Assembly (NCBI GenBank): GCA_963798855.1
Contig: CAWCUU010000001.1
Span: 620,001 to 684,000 of the forward strand
Source: CAWCUU01 sp963798855
GTDB taxonomy: Bacteria; Gemmatimonadota; Gemmatimonadetes; Longimicrobiales; RSA9
Reading direction: 5' to 3'
Length of the DNA: 64,000 bases
Below the pieces are notes generated by a model. That model was not told the origin of the DNA, ran no database searches, and saw only the letters and a list, made by a program, of their open reading frames with translations. Both the position numbers and the translations under genes were made by a program. Below, piece after piece: positions 8,708-17,068 of the stretch. How positions within the stretch are numbered: position 1 is the stretch's first letter; every line of letters starts with the position of its first letter.

Positions 8708-9333
8708 GCCGGCCCGGCGACTTCCCGCCCACCCGCATGGGGCTGCTCGGCGCGCGACGCCGCCAGGAGCGCGTGCGGAAGGGGACCGACCTGCTACGAC
8801 GCAAGCGGGAGGCCCTCGTCGCAGAGCTGTTCCGCCTCGCCCGCCCGGCGATCGACGCCCGCGCGGTCATCGCGCAGCGCGCCCGAATCGCCTATCCCGC
8901 GCTGCTGCGCGCTCTCGCCGACCAGGGACGCTCCGGCTTGCGTGCCACGGCCTGGCCGCTGCGGGAGATCACCCTCGACATCCGCACTGTGCAGGTTTGG
9001 GGCGTCCCTGTCGCCGAAGTGCTCGACCATTCGCCGATCCGCCGCTCGCTCGAGACCCGCGCCGTCAGCCCCGCCCTGGCCGGGCCGGCGGCGACGGAGG
9101 CGGCGACGCACTTCGAGATCCTGTCCGAGCTCCTCGTCTCCGCCGCGCCCCGCGAGATGCTGCTCCGCCGCCTCGGCGAGGCGCTCGCCCGCACCTCCCG
9201 TCAGGTCCACGCCCTCGAGCAGCGCGTCGCGCCGTCTCTCGATTCCCAGATCCGGCGCATCGAGGGCGCGCTCGATCAGAGGGAGAGGGAAGAGCATCTG
9301 AGATTGAAGCACTATTTGAGGAAGCGGAGGTGA
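8704..9333 (+). CDS. ntpD: V/A-type ATPase subunit D (central shaft)
   Basis: A 209-residue rotor shaft protein. The start chosen is the GTG at 8704, which overlaps subunit B's stop (GTGA) and gives MSRPGDFPPTRMGLL, fitting the family's PTRxxLLxLKxRL start. It is followed by the typical basic helix (RKGTDLLRRKREALVAEL). Two long helices at the N- and C-terminal thirds form the coiled-coil shaft. It is the last gene of the ATPase operon; the next gene begins about 250 bases on. An earlier in-frame start inside subunit B is only a frame shadow. Confidence 0.93.
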   Translation: MSRPGDFPPTRMGLLGARRRQERVRKGTDLLRRKREALVAELFRLARPAIDARAVIAQRARIAYPALLRALADQGRSGLRATAWPLREITLDIRTVQVWGVPVAEVLDHSPIRRSLETRAVSPALAGPAATEAATHFEILSELLVSAAPREMLLRRLGEALARTSRQVHALEQRVAPSLDSQIRRIEGALDQREREEHLRLKHYLRKRR

Positions 9334-9587
9334 ACGGCATTCGATTTCGACCTGCCGTCCATCGGCTGATTCCGATTCTCAACCCCGCCCGCACTCCCTA
9401 CCCGCCGCGCCGGGAAATCCCGACAAACATTCCCTTACTTCTCCCGACTGTCGGGGGATACCCGGCGGGGTACGTTCGAGCCGATACTGTACCGTGGTCG
9501 CCGACGGGGCCCCCCTTCCTCCGCGTGGCGACGCGGGGCGGTGGTGTCCACCGGCGACGCTGCTACATCGCGGAAAGGAAGGGGCCC
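9334..9587 (+). promoter_or_regulatory. Region upstream of the hydrogenase operon
   Basis: Roughly 250 bases between the ATPase and hydrogenase genes, probably carrying the hydrogenase promoter. Visible elements are a perfect inverted repeat CCCGACTGTCGGG (9443-9455), the palindrome GGGAAATCCC followed by GACA (9412-9425), and GATTCCGATTCT (9368-9379), which recurs before the histidine kinase at 62940. A ribosome-binding tract GGAAAGGAAGGGG lies just before the GTG start. No confident -35/-10 boxes were found. Confidence 0.45.
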
Positions 9588-10745
9588 GTGTATTTCCCGT
9601 CGTCACATCCCTGGTCCGAGGGGGAGAGCCTCGGCGAACACCTGCGGAAACGCGGCGTGTCGCGCAGGGAGTTCCTGGCCTTCTGCGGCGAGATGACCGC
9701 CATCCTGGGGCTGAGCAGCGCGCTGACGCCGAAGATGGCGAAGGCGCTCCAGGCCGCTAAGCGGCCGAGCGTGATCTGGCTTTCCCTGCAGGAGTGCACC
9801 GGGTGTACGGAGAGTGTTCTGCGCTCGGCGGAACCGACCATCGGTGATCTCGTGCTGGATCTCATCTCGCTCGACTTTCAGGAGAACCTGATGGCCGCCG
9901 GCGGCTCCGCGGCGGAGAGTGCCCTGCAGTCGGCCATGAAGGACAACTACGGCAAGTACGTCCTGGTCGTGACGGGCTCGGTGCCGCTGAAGGAGAACGG
10001 TATCTACCTCATGATCGGCGGCCGCACGGCCGAGACGATCCTGAAGGAGGCCGCGGCGGGCGCGGCGGCGGTCGTCGCGGTGGGTGCCTGCGCCCACTGG
10101 GGCAGCGTGCAGGCGGCGCGGCCCAATCCGACGGGCGCCGTGGGCGTGAGTGAGATCGTGAAGGACCGCCCCGTCGTCAACATCGCCGGGTGCCCGCCGA
10201 TCGCGGACACGGTCACGGCGACGCTGGTGCACTTCCTGACCTTCGGCAGCCTGCCTGCTCTGGACGGGGATGGGCGGCCGGTGTTCGCCTACGGCGCGCG
10301 CATCCACGACCAGTGCCCGCGGCGCGCGAACTTCGACGCCGGCCAGTTCGTCGAGGTCTTCGACGACGACGCGGCGAAGCGGGGCTGGTGCCTGTACAAG
10401 GTGGGGTGCAAGGGACCCGCGACGTTCGCTCCCTGCCCGATCTTCCAGTGGAACACGCGCACGAGCTGGCCGATCGGCGCGGGTCACCCGTGCATCGGCT
10501 GCACGGAGCGGGGCTTCTGGGATTCGATGGCGCCGTTCTACGGTCGGCTCCCGGACATTGCCGGTTTCGGAATCGAGCGTACCGCCGACACGTTCGGCGC
10601 TGCGCTGGCCATCGGTGCCACGGCGGGCGTCGCCGCGCATGCGGTCGCGACCGGCGTACACCGCGTGCGCGAACGGCGGAAGGGAGAGCTTCCTGTATTG
10701 AACGAGGCGCCGAGCCCGGAGGAGGGAGACCATGGCGCGCACTAA
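9588..10745 (+). CDS. hyaA: Group 1 [NiFe] hydrogenase small subunit, Tat-exported
   Basis: A 385-residue Fe-S subunit passing electrons from the [NiFe] site to the cytochrome b subunit on the periplasmic side. The start is GTG at 9588 after GGAAAGGAAGGGG. SRREFLAFC at about residue 25 is a twin-arginine export motif. Proximal-cluster cysteines lie in ECTGCTES, VGACAHWG and AGCPP; distal and medial ligands lie in IHDQCPRR, GWCLYKVGC, APCPIFQW and HPCIGC. The two extra cysteines of O2-tolerant enzymes (CTCC and WGC) are Gly and Ser here, so a standard 4Cys proximal cluster is expected. The Asp-containing motif of group 1h is also absent. A C-terminal helix (FGAALAIGATAGVAAHAVA) anchors it in the membrane. 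Confidence 0.95.
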   Translation: MYFPSSHPWSEGESLGEHLRKRGVSRREFLAFCGEMTAILGLSSALTPKMAKALQAAKRPSVIWLSLQECTGCTESVLRSAEPTIGDLVLDLISLDFQENLMAAGGSAAESALQSAMKDNYGKYVLVVTGSVPLKENGIYLMIGGRTAETILKEAAAGAAAVVAVGACAHWGSVQAARPNPTGAVGVSEIVKDRPVVNIAGCPPIADTVTATLVHFLTFGSLPALDGDGRPVFAYGARIHDQCPRRANFDAGQFVEVFDDDAAKRGWCLYKVGCKGPATFAPCPIFQWNTRTSWPIGAGHPCIGCTERGFWDSMAPFYGRLPDIAGFGIERTADTFGAALAIGATAGVAAHAVATGVHRVRERRKGELPVLNEAPSPEEGDHGAH

Positions 10746-12447
10746 GGTCGTCGTCGACCCCATCACCCGTATCGAGGGCCATCTCCGCATCGAGGTGCAG
10801 GCGGAGAACGGCAAGATCGCGGATGCCTGGGCCACGTCCACGCAGTTCCGCGGGATCGAGCTGATCATGAACGGCCGCGATCCCCGCGACGCGTGGGCGT
10901 ACACGCAGCGGATCTGCGGCGTCTGCACGGTCGTGCACGCCGTCGCTTCCTGCCGCGCCGTGGAGGATGCGCTGGGGATCCAGATCCCGCCGAACGCGAA
11001 TCTGATCCGCAACCTCGTGCACGGGATGCAGTTCATCCAGGACCACGTGATCCACTTCTATCACCTGCACGCGCTGGACTGGGTGGACGTCGTCAGCGCG
11101 TTGAAGGCGGATCCGGCGCAGACCGCCGCGATCGCGAAGTCGATCTCGCCGTGGCCCAACAACTCGGCCACCTACTTCAAGGAGGTGCAGGACCGCATCG
11201 CGGCCTTCGTCGCGTCGGGACAGCTCGGTATATTCACGAACGGCTACTGGGGACATCCGGCCTACAAGCTGCCGCCCGAGGTGAACCTGCTCGCGGTCGC
11301 GCACTACCTCGAGGCCCTCGACTGGCAACGGGACGTGATCCGGCTGCACACCGTGTTCGGCGGCAAGAACCCGCACCCGAACTTCCTCGTCGGCGGCATG
11401 GCCTCCGCGATCAACCTGAACGACACGGCGACGATCAATGCGGAGCGGCTCACCGACATTCAGGGCATGATCCAGCGGGCGCGCCGCTTCGTCGAGCAGG
11501 TCTACTGGCCCGACCTCGTGGCGATCGCCGGCTTCTACAAGGACTGGGCGGCGATCGGCGGCGGAACCGGCAACTACCTCGCGGTTGGCGAGTTCCCGCA
11601 GGCCGGGATCAAGGATTACGGTCAGCTCTACTTCCCGCGCGGCGTGGTCCTGAACAAGAACCTTGCGGAGGTGCTGCCCTACGACGAGCAGAAGATCAAG
11701 GAGTACATCACCCACTCCTGGTACGAATACCCCGGTGGCGACGACGTCGGGCTGCACCCGTACGAGGGCGAGACGATCCCGAAGTACACGGGACCGCAGG
11801 CGCCCTGGACGTACCTGCAGGACCAGGAGAAGTACACCTGGATGAAGGCGCCCCGTTACGACGGGATGCCGATGGAGGTCGGACCGCTGGCTCGCATGCT
11901 GGTCGCCTACGCGTCCGGCCACGAGGAGGTACGGGCGGTCACCAACGAGGCGCTCGGTCGCCTCAACGCTCCGCCGGCCGCGTTGTTCTCGACGCTCGGT
12001 CGCACCGCCGCCCGCGGCATCGAGACGCTGCTCCTCGCCCGCAAGATGGAGGAGTGGTACGACCAGCTCGTCGCTCGCATCAAGAACGGCGACACCACGA
12101 CGTTCGTCGCGGACAGCTGGCAGCCGGACAGCTGGCCCGCGCAGGCCCAGGGCTACGGCTACCTGGACGCCCCGCGCGGCGCACTCGGACACTGGGTCCA
12201 GATCGAGAACGGCCGGATCTCGCGCTACCAGGCGGTCGTGCCGAGCACGTGGAACTGCTCGCCCAGGGACACGCAGGGGCAGCCGGGACCGTACGAGGCT
12301 GCGCTCATGGACAACCACCCGCTGGTCGATCCGGAGCGCCCGATCGAGATCCTGCGCACCATCCACTCCTTCGATCCGTGCATGGCGTGTGGCGTCCACG
12401 TCCTCGACGCGACGGGGAAGCCGATCACGCAGGTGAGGGTGCAATGA
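10732..12447 (+). CDS. hyaB: Group 1 [NiFe] hydrogenase large subunit
   Basis: A 571-residue catalytic subunit that splits H2 at the Ni-Fe centre. The ATG at 10732 follows GGAGGGAGACC and overlaps the small-subunit gene by 14 bases. The L1 motif RICGVC is at residues 60-65 and the L2 motif DPCMACGVH at 548-556, giving all four Ni-ligand cysteines. The 15 residues after that His (VLDATGKPITQVRVQ) are the tail removed by the maturation protease after Ni insertion. The protein is co-exported with the small subunit. No truncation or missing ligand is seen. Confidence 0.97.
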   Translation: MARTKVVVDPITRIEGHLRIEVQAENGKIADAWATSTQFRGIELIMNGRDPRDAWAYTQRICGVCTVVHAVASCRAVEDALGIQIPPNANLIRNLVHGMQFIQDHVIHFYHLHALDWVDVVSALKADPAQTAAIAKSISPWPNNSATYFKEVQDRIAAFVASGQLGIFTNGYWGHPAYKLPPEVNLLAVAHYLEALDWQRDVIRLHTVFGGKNPHPNFLVGGMASAINLNDTATINAERLTDIQGMIQRARRFVEQVYWPDLVAIAGFYKDWAAIGGGTGNYLAVGEFPQAGIKDYGQLYFPRGVVLNKNLAEVLPYDEQKIKEYITHSWYEYPGGDDVGLHPYEGETIPKYTGPQAPWTYLQDQEKYTWMKAPRYDGMPMEVGPLARMLVAYASGHEEVRAVTNEALGRLNAPPAALFSTLGRTAARGIETLLLARKMEEWYDQLVARIKNGDTTTFVADSWQPDSWPAQAQGYGYLDAPRGALGHWVQIENGRISRYQAVVPSTWNCSPRDTQGQPGPYEAALMDNHPLVDPERPIEILRTIHSFDPCMACGVHVLDATGKPITQVRVQ

Positions 12448-13175
12448 GCACGCGGTCCGGACCCGCGGTCGTGGACAGGGGGGCGCCGCCCGACACCCCC
12501 GCCTACCGCTGGGTCTACCTCTGGCACTGGCCGATCCGCGCGATGCACTGGACGGCCGCCGTCTGCATCGTCGTGCTGGCGGTCACGGGCCTCTACATCG
12601 GGCGCCCGTACTTCATGACGGGAGGGGAAGCCACGCCGCGCTACATCATGGGGTGGATCCGCTTCGCGCACTTCTTCGCGGCCGGCGTGCTGGTGATGAC
12701 GGCGATCATCCGCGCCTACTGGCTCATCGCCGGCAACAAGTACGAGAGGGCGCCCGCCCTCTTCCCCGTGCGCAGGCGGGACTGGGTCAACTTCGGCCGG
12801 ATGATGAAGTACTACCTGATGATCCAGCCCGAGAAGGCGCCCCACTACCTGGGGCACCATCCACTGCAACAGTTCAGCTACACGCTGATCTACATGGTCG
12901 CGGCGCTGCAGGTGGTCACCGGCTTCACGCTCTACGGGCTCTACAACCCGAGCGGCCTGTGGTATCGCCTCTTCGGCTGGGTCGGACCGCTGTTCGGCGG
13001 GGTGCAGGATGTCCGCTTCATCCACCACGTCGCGACGTGGGTGTTCCTGATCTTCATCCCCATCCACATCTACCTCGCGACGCGCTCGGACGTGATGGAG
13101 CGCGAGGGCACCATCTCCTCGATCTTCAGCGGCGGCCGCTTCGTGCGCGCCGACCACCACTACGAGGACGAGTGA
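12444..13175 (+). CDS. hyaC: Hydrogenase cytochrome b subunit
   Basis: A 243-residue di-haem membrane protein that takes electrons from the small subunit to menaquinone or ubiquinone. The ATG overlaps the large-subunit stop (ATGA). Four to five membrane segments are visible, with candidate haem histidines in WHWPIRAMHW, RFAHFFAAG, FIHHVATW and FIPIHIYLA. The length and layout match the Ni/Fe-hydrogenase b-type cytochrome family. Its presence marks the enzyme as a respiratory uptake hydrogenase rather than a soluble one. Confidence 0.95.
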   Translation: MSTRSGPAVVDRGAPPDTPAYRWVYLWHWPIRAMHWTAAVCIVVLAVTGLYIGRPYFMTGGEATPRYIMGWIRFAHFFAAGVLVMTAIIRAYWLIAGNKYERAPALFPVRRRDWVNFGRMMKYYLMIQPEKAPHYLGHHPLQQFSYTLIYMVAALQVVTGFTLYGLYNPSGLWYRLFGWVGPLFGGVQDVRFIHHVATWVFLIFIPIHIYLATRSDVMEREGTISSIFSGGRFVRADHHYEDE

Positions 13176-13182
13176 GGGCGTG

Positions 13183-13932
13183 ATGGGCGGGACCGTCGTG
13201 ATCGGCGTGGGCAGTCCGCTCATGGGTGATGACGGCCTCGGCCTGGTCGCGCTGGAGGTGCTGCGCGAGCGCTGGACCCTCGACCCCGCCGTCGAGCTGA
13301 TCGACGGCGGGACGTGGGGCATGAATCTGCTCCCCGCGATCGAGGACGCGGATCGGCTGCTGATCCTGGATGCGATCAATCGCGACGAGGCGCCGGGCAC
13401 GCTCATTACGCTCGAGCGCGAGCAGCTGCCGCGCTACTTCGAGCTGAAGATCTCGCCGCATCAGGTCGACCTGAAGGACGTACTGGGACTCGCCGAGCTG
13501 CGCGGGACGCTGCCGGCCGAAACCGTCGCGCTCGGCGTGCAGCCGGAGCGTGTCGAGCTGGGCATCGGCCTCAGCGACACCGTCGCGTCGCGAGTGGACG
13601 TGCTGGTAGCATGGCGCTGGACCGCCTCGCGACCTGGGGGCACCGGGCCGAGCGGAGGATGCAGGCCGCCGATGCATGAGATGAGTCTGGCCCTCGAGGT
13701 CTGTCGCATCACCGAAGAGCACGTCGGCAGCGAGCGGCTCGGCGAGATCGTCGAGGTCGCCGTCGAGATCGGCGACGACGCCGGCGTGGAGGTCGGCAAC
13801 TTCGAGTTCTGTCTGGAGGCGCTGCTGGCGAACCCGCCGTTCGGTCGAGGCAGACCCCGGATCGTGCGTTGTGCGGGAGACGTGCTGCGAGTCCACCACC
13901 TGGAGATCGACGATGGCGGTCCGGACGATTGA
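13183..13932 (+). CDS. Hydrogenase maturation protease fused to Zn-less HypA
   Basis: A 249-residue open frame with two family regions. Residues 1-160 are an M52-type (HyaD/HybD) endopeptidase that trims the large subunit: GVGSPLMGDDGLG at the start carries one Ni-sensing acid and ELIDGGTWGMNL the next, with ISPHQVDLKDVL supplying the His. Without a stop codon the frame then runs into MHEMSLALEVCRITEEH, the start of HypA, the Ni chaperone. The HypA part is only about 86 residues: the two CxxC pairs of its zinc ribbon are missing and the chain jumps from RPRIVRCAGDVL to the last strand. ATG 13183 is preferred over GTG 13180. HypA may also be made separately from the ATG at 13672 (GGAGG lies 13 bases upstream); Ni binding by HypA normally needs a free MH N-terminus. 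Confidence 0.85.
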   Translation: MGGTVVIGVGSPLMGDDGLGLVALEVLRERWTLDPAVELIDGGTWGMNLLPAIEDADRLLILDAINRDEAPGTLITLEREQLPRYFELKISPHQVDLKDVLGLAELRGTLPAETVALGVQPERVELGIGLSDTVASRVDVLVAWRWTASRPGGTGPSGGCRPPMHEMSLALEVCRITEEHVGSERLGEIVEVAVEIGDDAGVEVGNFEFCLEALLANPPFGRGRPRIVRCAGDVLRVHHLEIDDGGPDD

Positions 13933-14584
13933 CGTGCGCGAGCGGGTGATGGAGCGCAATGACGAGCTCGCGACCGAGGTGCGCGGCCTGCTGGCCCGTC
14001 ACGACATCACGGCGTTCAACCTCGTCTCCTCGCCGGGCGCGGGGAAGACGCTGCTGCTAGAGCGGACGCTCGCCGCGCTCGGCGATGAGATCCGCATGGC
14101 CGTCGTCAGCGGCGACGTGCAGACGAGCAACGACGCCGAGCGGATCGCGCGTCACACGGACCAGCTGGTGCAGGCGGTCGTCACCGGCGGCGCATGCCAT
14201 CTCGACGCACGCCAGATCCTGTCCGCGCTCGAAGCCATCGACCTCGATGCGACGGAACTGCTGTTCATCGAGAACGTCGGCAACCTCGTCTGCCCCGCCA
14301 GCTGGGATCTCGGCGAAGAGTCGAAAATCGTGATCTTCTCCACCACCGAGGGAGAGGACAAGCCGTCGAAGTATCCGAAGATGTTCCGCGAGTCGCGCTA
14401 CGTCGTGTTGAACAAGATGGACCTGCTGCCCCACGTCGACTTCGACGTGGACCGCGCCGTCGCCCTGGCACGCGAGGTCAACCCCGATCTCGAGTTCTTC
14501 TTCACCTCCGCTCGAACGGGTGACGGTCTCGACACGTGGTTCGACTTCCTGCGCGCGCGGCTGCGGCACCCCGTCGCTCCGTGA
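13913..14584 (+). CDS. hypB: Hydrogenase nickel-insertion GTPase HypB
   Basis: A 223-residue SIMIBI-class GTPase that drives Ni delivery to the large subunit. The start is MAVRTIDVRERV (ATG 13913), overlapping the previous gene by 20 bases. Motifs: P-loop SSPGAGKT, metal-binding Cys-His in GGACHLDA, ENVGNLVCPASWDLGE, and base-specificity NKMDLL. No His-rich N-terminal Ni store is present. The gene partners the HypA domain just upstream, and its stop overlaps hypF as GTGA. Confidence 0.95.
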   Translation: MAVRTIDVRERVMERNDELATEVRGLLARHDITAFNLVSSPGAGKTLLLERTLAALGDEIRMAVVSGDVQTSNDAERIARHTDQLVQAVVTGGACHLDARQILSALEAIDLDATELLFIENVGNLVCPASWDLGEESKIVIFSTTEGEDKPSKYPKMFRESRYVVLNKMDLLPHVDFDVDRAVALAREVNPDLEFFFTSARTGDGLDTWFDFLRARLRHPVAP

Positions 14585-16842
14585 GCTCCACGCTGCCCGT
14601 CGCTCCGCCCAGGGGCGCCCTCGAGCTCCACGTTCGGGGCGTCGTTCAGGGCGTCGGCTTCGTCGGTCGCAGCGACGAGCGCCTTCCCGTCTCGCCCGAC
14701 GTAGCGCTGTGTCCCGCGTGTGAGGCCGAGCTGTTCGACCCATCGAACCGGCGCTACCGCTACCCGTTCATCACCTGTACGGACTGCGGACCGCGCTATA
14801 CCGTGATCGAGGCGATGCCGTACGACCGCGAGCGCACCAGCATGCGCGCGTTCGCCCAATGTCCGACGTGCCTCGCCGAGTATCGCGATCCCGGCGACCG
14901 GCGCTACCACTCGGAGACGAACTCCTGTCCCGTCTGTGGCCCGAGTCTCGTGCTCGTCACCGCCGAGCGTCGCCGGATCGCCGGGGGCGACGACGCGATC
15001 GCCGCGACCGCACGCCTGCTTCGCACCGGCGCGATCGTCGCCGTGCGTGGGCTCGGCGGCTTCCATCTCGCGGTGGATGCGACCAGCGAAGTGGCCGTCG
15101 CGCGCCTGCGTCTGCTCAAGCGGCGCGAGGCGAAGCCGCTCGCGGTCATGGTGAGGACGCTCGAGGAGGCGGCCCGGCTGGTGACTGTGACCGAGCCGGA
15201 CGCGGCGCTGCTCGCCTCTCCGGAGCGACCGATCGTCGTCCTCGGCGCGCTGCCGGACTCGCCACTCGCACCGTCCGTCGCGCCCGGTCTTGTCGACGTC
15301 GGCGTGATGCTGGCCTACACGCCGCTGCACCAGCTGCTCCTCGACGCGACGGCGGGTCCGCTCGTCATGACCAGCGGCAACCTGAGCGACGAGCCGATCG
15401 CGATCGGTAACGGCGAGGCTATCGAGCGCCTCGCCTCCGTCGCGGACGCGTTCCTGATCCACGATCGCGACATCGTCGCCCGCTACGACGACTCCGTGCT
15501 GAGGCCCGGCCCGGTCGGGCCGATCGTCCTGCGTCGCGCGCGCGGCTACGCGCCGCTGCCGCTCGACCTGCCGGTCGCGACACCCGAGCCCCTCGTCGCC
15601 GTCGGGCCCCAGCTGAAGAACACGTTTGCGCTGGCGCACGAGCGCAGCGCCTACCTGAGCCAGCACATCGGCGACCTCGAGAGCCTGGAGACGCTCGCGC
15701 ACTTCCACGACACGCTCGATCGCCTCCGCATGCTGTTCGACCTGCACCCGCGCGTCGCCGTCCACGATCTACACCCCGGCTACCTCTCCACGCGCATCGC
15801 CGCGGAGCTCGGCGTGGAGCGTACGATCCCCGTCCAGCACCACCACGCGCACATCGCGGCCGTCGCCGCAGAGCACGGCGTCGCCTCGCCCGTCCTCGGC
15901 GTCGCGTTCGACGGCACCGGCTACGGCGACGACGGAAGGATCTGGGGCGCGGAGCTGCTCGTCGCCGACCTGCTCGGATACCGCCGTGTCGCGCACCTGC
16001 GCTACGCGCCTCTGCCAGGTGGCGATCTCGCCGCGCGCCAGCCGTGGCGTGCGGCGCTCGGCTTTCTCTCCCTCGAGCCCGGCACCGCGCCCGCGTTCGC
16101 ACGCGCGCTCGATCCCGTCGACGAGGTCGAGCGCGACATCGCGACCGCGCAGATCGACCAGGAGCTGAACGCGCCGCTCGCCTCCTCGATGGGCCGCCTC
16201 TTCGACGCCGCCGCCGCCGTGCTCGGCCTCCGACACCGCTCGCGCTACGAGGGCCAGGCCGCCATAGAGCTCGAGGCCCTGGCCGCCGAGCGCCCCGCAT
16301 TCCCGCTGCCGTTCCCGGTCACGGCCGGCGAAGACGGTCGCCGCATCTTCGATCCGCTGCCGCTGCTCTCCGCCCTCGGCGAAGCCGCGGCCCGCGGCGA
16401 CGACCCCCGCGACCTCGCCGCCCGTTTCCACGAGAGCATCGCGGCGACCACGGCCGAGCTGACCGTCGAGCTCTGCGCCGACCATCGCCTCCACACCGTC
16501 GCGCTCGGCGGCGGCGTCTTCCAGAACGCACGCCTCCTCCGCTCCCTGTACCGCCGTCTCCGCGCCGCCGGCCTCCGCGTCCTCCTACCGCGCCAGCTCA
16601 GCCCCAACGACAGCGCCATCAGCTTCGGCCAGGCAGCGATCGCGGCGGCCATTCTGGCCGCAGGGCGAGGGCGAGGGGACGACCTAGGTCGAGGTCGAGG
16701 GCGAGGGCGAGGGCGAGGGCAAGAGGTAGGGCGCGGGCGCGGGCGAGGGCGAGGGCGCGGGCGAGGGCGAGGGCGAGGGCGAGGGCGAGGGCGAGGAGGC
16801 TCGGGGCTGAATGGCGGAGGGGAAGGCCGTGCGGAAAGATGA
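14581..16842 (+). CDS. hypF: HypF carbamoyltransferase lacking its acylphosphatase domain
   Basis: A 753-residue protein that would make the thiocarbamate precursor of the Fe-bound CN ligands. The start is GTG 14581 (GTGA overlap with hypB). The usual N-terminal acylphosphatase domain begins (ELHVRGVVQGVGF) but is cut after about 14 residues; only 17 residues separate it from the zinc-finger region, so about 65-70 residues including the catalytic Arg are missing. The four CxxC pairs follow (CPAC, CTDC, CPTC, CPVC), then a YrdC-like domain (AIVAVRGLGGFHLA) and the Kae1-like domain with HHHAHIAAVAAEHG. The last ~55 residues are a Gly-Arg tail encoded by a hexanucleotide repeat. hypC, hypD and hypE are not in this window. 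Confidence 0.92.
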   Translation: MSSTLPVAPPRGALELHVRGVVQGVGFVGRSDERLPVSPDVALCPACEAELFDPSNRRYRYPFITCTDCGPRYTVIEAMPYDRERTSMRAFAQCPTCLAEYRDPGDRRYHSETNSCPVCGPSLVLVTAERRRIAGGDDAIAATARLLRTGAIVAVRGLGGFHLAVDATSEVAVARLRLLKRREAKPLAVMVRTLEEAARLVTVTEPDAALLASPERPIVVLGALPDSPLAPSVAPGLVDVGVMLAYTPLHQLLLDATAGPLVMTSGNLSDEPIAIGNGEAIERLASVADAFLIHDRDIVARYDDSVLRPGPVGPIVLRRARGYAPLPLDLPVATPEPLVAVGPQLKNTFALAHERSAYLSQHIGDLESLETLAHFHDTLDRLRMLFDLHPRVAVHDLHPGYLSTRIAAELGVERTIPVQHHHAHIAAVAAEHGVASPVLGVAFDGTGYGDDGRIWGAELLVADLLGYRRVAHLRYAPLPGGDLAARQPWRAALGFLSLEPGTAPAFARALDPVDEVERDIATAQIDQELNAPLASSMGRLFDAAAAVLGLRHRSRYEGQAAIELEALAAERPAFPLPFPVTAGEDGRRIFDPLPLLSALGEAAARGDDPRDLAARFHESIAATTAELTVELCADHRLHTVALGGGVFQNARLLRSLYRRLRAAGLRVLLPRQLSPNDSAISFGQAAIAAAILAAGRGRGDDLGRGRGRGRGRGQEVGRGRGRGRGRGRGRGRGRGRGRGGSGLNGGGEGRAER
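16664..16800. repeat. GGGCGA hexanucleotide microsatellite at the hypF 3' end
   Basis: More than 20 imperfect GGGCGA-type hexamers lie in frame at the end of hypF and encode an (Gly-Arg)n tail. Typical HypF proteins end near FGQAAIAAAIL, so this tail is an addition. A six-base unit can vary in copy number without shifting the frame. Confidence 0.9.
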
Positions 16843-16854
16843 CCCGGTCGCCCC

Positions 16855-17068
16855 CCGCCGCGAAGCCGGCGCCCCCCGCCGCGAAGCCGGCGGCTCCCCG
16901 CCGCGAAGCCGGCGGCTCCCCGCCGCGAAGCCGGCGGCTCCCCGCCGCGAAGCCGGCGGCCCCCCGCCGCAGGCGGCCCCGCCGTCAGGCGGCGCCCCGC
17001 CGAAAGGCGGCGCCCGGCCCCTCGCGGCCGCGCCCGGCCGCAAGGCCGCGCCCCGCCTTCAAGGCGGC
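16855..17068. repeat. Array of GC-rich mini-hairpins after hypF
   Basis: A run of at least ten short hairpins follows the hypF stop. The first group repeats CCGCCGCGAAGCCGGCGG (6-bp stem, CGAAGC loop) several times; later units change stem and loop, such as CCGCCGTCAGGCGG, CCGCCGAAAGGCGG and GGCCGCAAGGCC. Spacers are mostly C-rich (CCCC, GCGCCC). The same architecture recurs at 24832-25008 and, in the other orientation, inside the permease gene at 51727-51855. It may act as a transcription end or RNA-stability element. Confidence 0.8.

Noticed and set aside
8658..9587. In-frame upstream extension of the hydrogenase small subunit
   Set aside because: It overlaps ntpB and ntpD and lacks similarity; the GTG at 9588 has a good ribosome-binding site and places the twin-arginine motif near the N-terminus.
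9588..10745. Assignment as group 1h (high-affinity, actinobacterial-type) or O2-tolerant group 1d hydrogenase
   Set aside because: The proximal-cluster region reads CTGCTES and GACAHWGS, without the Asp ligand of 1h and without the two extra cysteines of O2-tolerant enzymes.
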